This document shows positions 5,319-9,914 of a DNA stretch of 9,914 bases, piece after piece. Positions within the stretch are counted from its first letter, which is position 1; every line of letters starts with the position of its first letter. The DNA comes from DATKXU01 sp035528905. GTDB taxonomy: Bacteria > Armatimonadota > UBA5829 > DTJY01. The position numbers were made by a program, and so were the translations under genes. A model generated the notes under the pieces. The model was given only the letters and a program-made list of their open reading frames with translations. It was not told where the DNA came from and did not search any database. The DNA is taken from contig DATKXU010000117.1 in the NCBI GenBank assembly GCA_035528905.1, positions 1 through 9,914 on the forward strand, in the 5' to 3' direction.

Positions 5319-6515
5319 ATGGCGAACGTATATACGTATATACAATCGGGAGCGCGGGTATTCTTGGCAAACAAAGCAGTCATCGCCTATCTGGTCCGTC
5401 CTGCGGAAGGCGGCATCAAGAGCCATCTGCTCACCCTGCTTTCCGGCCTAGACAGAACGCGATTCGAGCCGATCGTCATCTGTCCGCCGGATACCTCGCT
5501 CCGACGCGAAGTCGAGCAGGCCGGATGCAAGGCGATCCCCCTGGAACTCGTCGGCGAACTGAACCCCGCTAAGGACCTCAGGGCGGTTGTCAGGCTTCGG
5601 CGGATTCTGCGCCGGGTCAAGCCCGATATACTGCACATTCACAGCGCGAAGGCGGGATTGGTCGGCAGGCTTGCGGCAGCCTCGCCCAGACACCCGAGAA
5701 TCGTCCTGACGATGCACAGCTTCGTCTTCGACGAACGGGTTGGCTGGCTGAAGCGCGTCATCGTGGCATGGGTCGAGCGGCGGCTGTCCCGGCTTACAGA
5801 TCGAATCATCGCTGTATCGCGCGCCCTTAGAGACGAACTCGTGTCCCAGATGGGCCTGAGTCCGGACAAGATAACCGTGATCCCAAACGGCATAACATTC
5901 CGTGAGATCCACAAGTCCGGCGGCAGCGGCCTGCGGGTCGGCACGGTCTCCCGGCTCGCGCCGCAGAAGGGCGTGGATAACTTCATCCGGGCGGCCGCAC
6001 TCGTGCGGAAGAAATTCCCATCGGCCAAGTTTACCATTATCGGCGACGGCCCATTCCGAGAGGCGCTCGAGGCGCTGGCGGATGAACTCGGCGTTCGGGA
6101 CAGCGTGGAGTTCCTGGGCTTTCAGCCGGACGCGCCCTCCATCGTCGCAGCCTTCGATGTCTTCGCGCTCGCCTCCACCTGGGAGACATTCGGATTGACA
6201 CTGGTCGAGGCGCTCTCCCAGCAAGTGCCGGTCGTCGCATTTCGAGTAGGCGGAATACCGGAGATCATTGACGGCTCGACCACCGGGCTTCTGGCCGAGC
6301 CTGGGGATGTGGAGGACCTCGCGGCCAAGATTTGCCGGCTGCTGGATGACAAGGAATTGGCTGCACGCATCGCGCGGGACGGATGCGAGTTTGTTCGCTC
6401 CCGATTCAGCAGCGACCGTATGGTGACGGAAACCCAGAACCTCTACGCCAGTCTTGTCTCCCAAGCTGACACCCAGGCCCCGAGCAGGGCTGGACAGGAA
6501 CGGACATGCGAATAA
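5319..6515 (+). CDS. Glycosyltransferase family 4 (GT-B fold)
   Basis: The protein is 398 residues from ATG 5319, or 383 from an in-frame TTG at 5364. It transfers a sugar from a nucleotide-sugar donor, most likely in envelope or surface polysaccharide assembly on the cytoplasmic side of the membrane. The acceptor domain shows AYLVRPAEGGIKSHLLTLL (23-41), PDILHIHSAKAGLVGRLAA (102-120) and TDRIIAVSRALRDEL. The donor domain shows GTVSRLAPQKGVDNFIRAA (208-226), IIGDGP (240-245) and the E-x7-E motif ETFGLTLVE (289-297). Length is normal for GT4. The first strand begins near residue 19, so the TTG start would give the more typical N-terminus; GGGAG at 5348-5352 precedes it. The 15 extra codons contain a 16-bp palindrome that could be an operator. 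The stop overlaps the next gene by 10 bases, indicating translational coupling. Donor and acceptor cannot be told from sequence. Confidence 0.92.
   Translation: MANVYTYIQSGARVFLANKAVIAYLVRPAEGGIKSHLLTLLSGLDRTRFEPIVICPPDTSLRREVEQAGCKAIPLELVGELNPAKDLRAVVRLRRILRRVKPDILHIHSAKAGLVGRLAAASPRHPRIVLTMHSFVFDERVGWLKRVIVAWVERRLSRLTDRIIAVSRALRDELVSQMGLSPDKITVIPNGITFREIHKSGGSGLRVGTVSRLAPQKGVDNFIRAAALVRKKFPSAKFTIIGDGPFREALEALADELGVRDSVEFLGFQPDAPSIVAAFDVFALASTWETFGLTLVEALSQQVPVVAFRVGGIPEIIDGSTTGLLAEPGDVEDLAAKICRLLDDKELAARIARDGCEFVRSRFSSDRMVTETQNLYASLVSQADTQAPSRAGQERTCE
5328..5343. promoter_or_regulatory. Perfect 16-bp palindrome at the start of the glycosyltransferase gene
   Basis: GTATATACGTATATAC is a perfect palindrome and also a tandem repeat of the self-complementary octamer GTATATAC. 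It is an AT-rich island in GC-rich DNA and is followed by CAATCGGGAG. The TACAAT at 5341-5346 could act as a -10 box for a transcript starting just before the TTG at 5364. A dimeric regulator site is a fair guess; no regulator is known. Confidence 0.4.
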
Positions 6516-8794
6516 CACGTGGACTTCTAGCATTGTTTGTGCTGCTGTCGGCTGCGCCGTCATGCACGGCGAAGGCCTCCCGCGAGGCCGTGGTCATGGT
6601 CACTCTGGAGGGCATCTCGCTCGACCAGCTAGTGAAGTGGGACATTCCCGAATACGAGCGCCTGCTGAGATCCGGCGCCATCGGCCTGATGAACGACAAG
6701 ACCGAGGGCAACCAAGTCTTCGACAACAACGCCGTCACCATCGGCGCCGGCACGCGTGCCGCCGGCCTTGAGTATGCCGGCTCTGCTTTCAACACCCAGG
6801 AGCTGGTTGACGGGGAACGCGCGAGCCGGATTTTCGCGCTGAACACGGGACTAAGTGTGCCGGATGCGGCGGTTGTGCACACGGGGATTGCTGCTCTCCT
6901 ACAACTGAACACTTTCCAGAGATACCAGGTGATTCCCGGCCTGCTGGGCCAGCAGCTTCAGGATGCCGGAATCGCCGTCCGGGTGTATGGGAATTCCGAC
7001 CAGGGAGCAGTCAGATCGCGGAGCGCGGTTACGATCGCGATGAACACCCAGGGCTGGGTCCCGGCCGGAGATGTAGGGAAGAACACAATCATCGCCGATC
7101 CGGAGCGGCCGTTTGCAATGCGGACGAACTACGATTACCTGCTCCAGCGCCTCGCCAAGCTGCCGCCCGGTCGCAGCTTTGTCGTTGTAGAGATGGGAGA
7201 CTGCCGCAGAGCGGATGTCTGGAAGCCTTACCTGAAGCCGGAGAGGTACGAGCACTTCAAGCGATTGTCGGCAGCGGAATGCGGGCGCTTTGCAGCTCGA
7301 CTCGACGCTTACCTGAGGGGCTCGACTGACCGCTACATGCTTCTCTTTGTAGTGGCGGCACAGGAAGCCGAGATGGTGACGAGCGGAGACAGACTGACGC
7401 CGGTGATTCTGACGGGAACCGAAGTTACCGGCGGACTGCTCACATCGAGCACCACGCGGCGCCCTGGGCTGATTACAAATCTGGACCTGGCTCCGACCAT
7501 ATTGGAGTTCTTCGACATACGGACGCACCGGAGCATGCTCGGCAGCGCGGCCCACGTTCTGCGCCGCAGCGACGGGTTATCCGCCCTGGCAGCCACGAAT
7601 ACGCAGATGGTAGCCACCTTCAACGCGCGGATGCCCGTACTGATAGGCTACGTAGCCTTAGTAGTTCTGGGCGTAATCCTGGGAATTCTGGCGGTCGTCC
7701 TCCATCGCCAGCCAGCCGATTCAGCGCGGTTGCCCGCGGTTCCCGGCTATCTCAGATTCTTCTTCGCCGCGCTGATGCTCGCCCCGCTGTTCCTGCTCCT
7801 GGCCCCTGCGTTTGGTATATACAGCACGGTTCCCTCGACGGTGTTCCTCGCCGCGTCAGCACTCGTGGTCGCCTACATGCTGAATCTATGGATAAGAGAC
7901 TCGCGGCTCATTTTTGCCGCGATCGGCATTGCCGTCTCAGTCGCATTCTGTGCCGACCAGCTAGCGGGCTCCCAGTTGCTCAAGAGATCCATCCTAAGCT
8001 ACGATCCGATCACCGGCATCAGGTTCTACGGCATCGGGAACGAGTGCAGCGGCGTCCTGATCGGCGCAACTCTCCTCGGGCTGTACTCCCTCTTTGACTA
8101 CATACCGCGGATTCGGCGAGTGCATCTCATACTGGCCGGTTTGTTTTGTGCAGCAGTCGTCGCCCTGATCGGCGCGCCCGATCAGGGCACAAACTTCGGA
8201 GGCATGCTGGCCGCCCTGTCCGGGTTCGGCTTCGCGCTCGTCAAAGTGAGCGGGAAGAGCTCGCGCCGGAGAACGCTCCTATGGGCTGTAGCAGGCACCG
8301 TCATTCTCCTCGCGGTGCTTCTGGCGGCCAACGTCATGCTGGAGCCGGACAAACAGAGCCATATCGGACGCGCGTTCGGCCAGGCCCGCGAGAGCGGCCC
8401 CTTGTCCCTGCTCGACATTGCGATCAGAAAATGGAGCATGAACCTCCGCCTAATCCGATCTTCCGTCTGGACGGTCGCGCTGGTCAGCCTCATCATCGGA
8501 CTGGCGGTTCTCTTCTGCCGGCCGGTGGGCATTCTGAAGCGAACCTTGGGCAAGCATCCGGCAATGAACGCGGGATTCATGGGGATATTGTTCGGCGCGA
8601 TAGTAGCCATGCTCACAAACGATTCCGGGGTCGCAACGGCGGCGACCAGCCTCCTCTATCTGGCCATGCCGCTGATGCTGATGGTGAAGGCCGAGATAGA
8701 TGCCGCCCCGGCGGAGCGAGTCGCTGCCTCTCACGCCTGTGTCGCTCGTCCCCTGGAGGAGAACATCGAGCTCCCGACCAATAATAAATCTTGA
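6506..8794 (+). CDS. Membrane protein with degenerate alkaline-phosphatase-like extracytoplasmic domain
   Basis: This 762-residue protein has a signal peptide or anchor (about 4-22, ending near SCTAKA), a domain with the layout of the alkaline phosphatase superfamily (about 28-345), then about 10-11 membrane helices from 372 to 727 and a short hydrophilic tail. Superfamily-like pieces are VVMVTLEGIS (29-38), NNAVTIGAGTRAAG (74-87), VVVEMGDCRRAD (226-237) and LTSSTTRRPGLITNLDLAPTILEFF (312-336). The usual metal ligands look lost: Glu-Gly replaces Asp-Gly, and AAQEAE (284-289) stands where SDHG is expected. The membrane half has striking conserved-looking motifs, TGIRFYGIGNECSGVLIG (503-520) and LTNDSGVATAATSLLY (703-718). 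I recall this architecture in uncharacterised proteins of other phyla, but no function is established. The 10-base overlap with the glycosyltransferase suggests a joint role in envelope glycan work. Confidence 0.82.
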   Translation: MRITRGLLALFVLLSAAPSCTAKASREAVVMVTLEGISLDQLVKWDIPEYERLLRSGAIGLMNDKTEGNQVFDNNAVTIGAGTRAAGLEYAGSAFNTQELVDGERASRIFALNTGLSVPDAAVVHTGIAALLQLNTFQRYQVIPGLLGQQLQDAGIAVRVYGNSDQGAVRSRSAVTIAMNTQGWVPAGDVGKNTIIADPERPFAMRTNYDYLLQRLAKLPPGRSFVVVEMGDCRRADVWKPYLKPERYEHFKRLSAAECGRFAARLDAYLRGSTDRYMLLFVVAAQEAEMVTSGDRLTPVILTGTEVTGGLLTSSTTRRPGLITNLDLAPTILEFFDIRTHRSMLGSAAHVLRRSDGLSALAATNTQMVATFNARMPVLIGYVALVVLGVILGILAVVLHRQPADSARLPAVPGYLRFFFAALMLAPLFLLLAPAFGIYSTVPSTVFLAASALVVAYMLNLWIRDSRLIFAAIGIAVSVAFCADQLAGSQLLKRSILSYDPITGIRFYGIGNECSGVLIGATLLGLYSLFDYIPRIRRVHLILAGLFCAAVVALIGAPDQGTNFGGMLAALSGFGFALVKVSGKSSRRRTLLWAVAGTVILLAVLLAANVMLEPDKQSHIGRAFGQARESGPLSLLDIAIRKWSMNLRLIRSSVWTVALVSLIIGLAVLFCRPVGILKRTLGKHPAMNAGFMGILFGAIVAMLTNDSGVATAATSLLYLAMPLMLMVKAEIDAAPAERVAASHACVARPLEENIELPTNNKS

Positions 8795-8822
8795 AGCCAA
8801 CCAAGAATGGGGGCGCTACTAA

Positions 8823-9731
8823 TTGCCAGCCATCCGCGATCTATCGGGTATCATCTGTCCGCTTGCAACGCCCTTGACCGGCGAGCGCAAGATTGATGAA
8901 GCGGCCCTGCGCCGCCTCGTCAGACACGTCATAGACGGGGGCATCCACGCCGTCTTCGTGATGGGCAGCACCGGAGAGTTTCCCGCGTTCTCCGCAGAGG
9001 AGCGCCGGTTTACCATTGAAACGGTGGTAGATGAGGTCGCAGGACGCCTGCCGGTCCTGGCTGGAGTGAGCGACTCAGGCACGGAGCTTGCGGCCCGGAA
9101 TGCAAAGGAGGCCGAAGCAGCCGGCGCCGACGCCCTGGTGGCCACGCTGCCTTACTACTTTCCTCCGTACGGCGACCAGGCGGTCCTGGATCACTTCCAC
9201 CATGTCGCCGCGAGCACCAGCCTTCCGCTCATCGTGTACAATATACCCCAGCTCGTGAAGGGCGTCGTTACGGTGGAGGCAGTCGCCGCTCTGGCACAGG
9301 ACGGATCAGCAGCAGGTATCAAGGACAGCTCGGCGGATTTCACGTATTTCCAAAGCCTGATCTTCCGCCTGAGCGACATGCCGCACTTCCGAATCTTCCA
9401 GGGAAACGAGTTCCACACGGCCGCAAGTCTTTTGATAGGAGCGCATGGAGGCGTGCTCGGAATTGCGAACCTGGCGCCCAGACTTTGCGTACAATTATAC
9501 GAAGCTGCGTCGGGCGGCGACATCGGGCAGGCGCGCGAGTTCCAGCGCCGATTGACCGCGCTGAGCCAGATATTCCGGGTGGGAGAACCGCCTGTGGGCG
9601 CTCTAAAGGCGGCGATGTCAATGGTGGGGGTCTGCAGCCCACAAACGACCATGCCGATACCTGCGGCGTCTGACGAATCCCGACGGAAGATCCGGCAGAT
9701 AATCGGCGATTGCGGCCTGCTCAAGCCGTGA
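8823..9731 (+). CDS. DHDPS/N-acetylneuraminate lyase family aldolase, substrate unknown
   Basis: This 302-residue TIM-barrel class I aldolase/lyase would form a Schiff base with pyruvate. Family marks are MGSTGEFPAFSAEER (47-61; Ser49-Thr50 for the usual TT), the catalytic tyrosine in VYNIP (Tyr139) and the Schiff-base lysine in GIKDSS (Lys167). DapA proper carries an Arg five residues after this Tyr to hold the aspartate-semialdehyde carboxylate. Here Leu144 occupies that place (YNIPQLVKG), as in the YNIPALSG of neuraminate lyases. It is therefore probably not a housekeeping DapA but a sugar-acid aldolase, lyase or dehydratase. The start is a TTG; ATG at 8807 is in another frame, and a GGGGG run (8809-8813) gives a ribosome-binding site. 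It follows the membrane protein gene by 28 bases on the same strand and is probably the last gene of that operon. Confidence 0.9.
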   Translation: MPAIRDLSGIICPLATPLTGERKIDEAALRRLVRHVIDGGIHAVFVMGSTGEFPAFSAEERRFTIETVVDEVAGRLPVLAGVSDSGTELAARNAKEAEAAGADALVATLPYYFPPYGDQAVLDHFHHVAASTSLPLIVYNIPQLVKGVVTVEAVAALAQDGSAAGIKDSSADFTYFQSLIFRLSDMPHFRIFQGNEFHTAASLLIGAHGGVLGIANLAPRLCVQLYEAASGGDIGQAREFQRRLTALSQIFRVGEPPVGALKAAMSMVGVCSPQTTMPIPAASDESRRKIRQIIGDCGLLKP

Positions 9732-9787
9732 TTCGGACTCAACGCCGGCCCAGTATGCGGCGGGTCGCCGTCCGGAGACGCCTTGTA

Positions 9788-9796
9788 TGTTAGAAT
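9788..9796 (+). promoter_or_regulatory. Possible extended -10 promoter before the terminal inverted repeat
   Basis: TG-T-TAGAAT matches an extended -10 element (TGnTATAAT) with one substitution. No good -35 lies at the right distance. Transcription would begin near 9803, inside the left arm of the inverted repeat. Confidence 0.25.
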
Positions 9797-9899
9797 TGGG
9801 TCAGAGGACGCTCTGATCCGGGGCAGAGGAGATGCGAGACGCCTTGGCCTTTTGAGCCCGTGTGGGAGATTGATCTCCTCTGCCCGCTCTGACTCCCAA
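9796..9899. repeat. Long inverted repeat with alternative local hairpins
   Basis: TTGGG-TCAGAG (9796-9806) pairs with CTCTGA-CT-CCCAA (9887-9899), and GGGCAGAGGAGAT (9821-9833) pairs perfectly with ATCTCCTCTGCCC (9873-9885), leaving a 39-base loop. Each arm can also fold alone: TCAGAG-gacg-CTCTGA (9801-9816) on the left and GGAGAT-tg-ATCTCC (9865-9878) on the right. It lies about 65 bases after the aldolase stop and could be a MITE-like element, a terminator or a structured RNA. Confidence 0.6.
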
Positions 9900-9914
9900 C
9901 CAGGCTGTACAGTA

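Noticed and set aside
9796..9899. 6S RNA
   Set aside because: The stem-loop stem arrangement is superficially similar, but at about 104 bases it is much shorter than usual and lacks the typical large central bubble.

Overview
The window is bacterial, GC-rich chromosomal DNA with ordinary gene density, compact operons and several dispersed palindromic repeats between genes. A PEP-CTERM exported protein points to a Gram-negative-type envelope with an exosortase system. The intergenic repeats, built on TCCTGAGCGAAGCGAAG and CCCTGAGTTTGTCGAAGGG cores, are of a kind common in Armatimonadota, Chloroflexota and similar deep-branching phyla. I lean weakly to Armatimonadota or a comparable uncultured lineage; no gene here settles it.

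Left part (1-1290): the start of a minus-strand transposase-like gene runs off the left edge. Its upstream end carries two 20-bp direct repeats and an outward-facing TTGACA, consistent with the end of an insertion sequence at about 162. A roughly 300-base leader with small hairpins precedes a PEP-CTERM protein gene, which ends in a clear intrinsic terminator.

Metal-transport block (1290-4357): a near-consensus sigma-70 promoter, overlapped by a sigma-54-like element, starts a leader of about 460 bases containing mutually exclusive hairpins and a REP-like element. Two genes follow with a 23-base gap. The first encodes a soluble PRC-barrel/MgtE-N/CBS protein, the cytosolic Mg2+ sensor of MgtE without its channel. 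The second encodes an NRAMP-fold transporter whose metal-site motifs (DAGG and TPW instead of DPGN and MPH) resemble the magnesium-transporting NRAMP branch. I infer a two-gene magnesium transport unit.

Middle (4358-5250): an Hsp20 small heat-shock chaperone gene, a 15-bp perfect hairpin terminator, and a composite repeat of about 110 bp.

Right part (5319-9731): a probable operon of a GT4 glycosyltransferase, a large exported/membrane protein with a degenerate alkaline-phosphatase-like domain plus about 10-11 transmembrane helices, and a DHDPS/NAL-family aldolase or lyase. The first two genes overlap by 10 bases; the third follows after 28. The first two suggest envelope polysaccharide or surface-glycan work; the role of the third is open. 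The right edge holds a long inverted repeat of about 104 bases whose two arms can each fold alone. No rRNA, tRNA or CRISPR array was seen.
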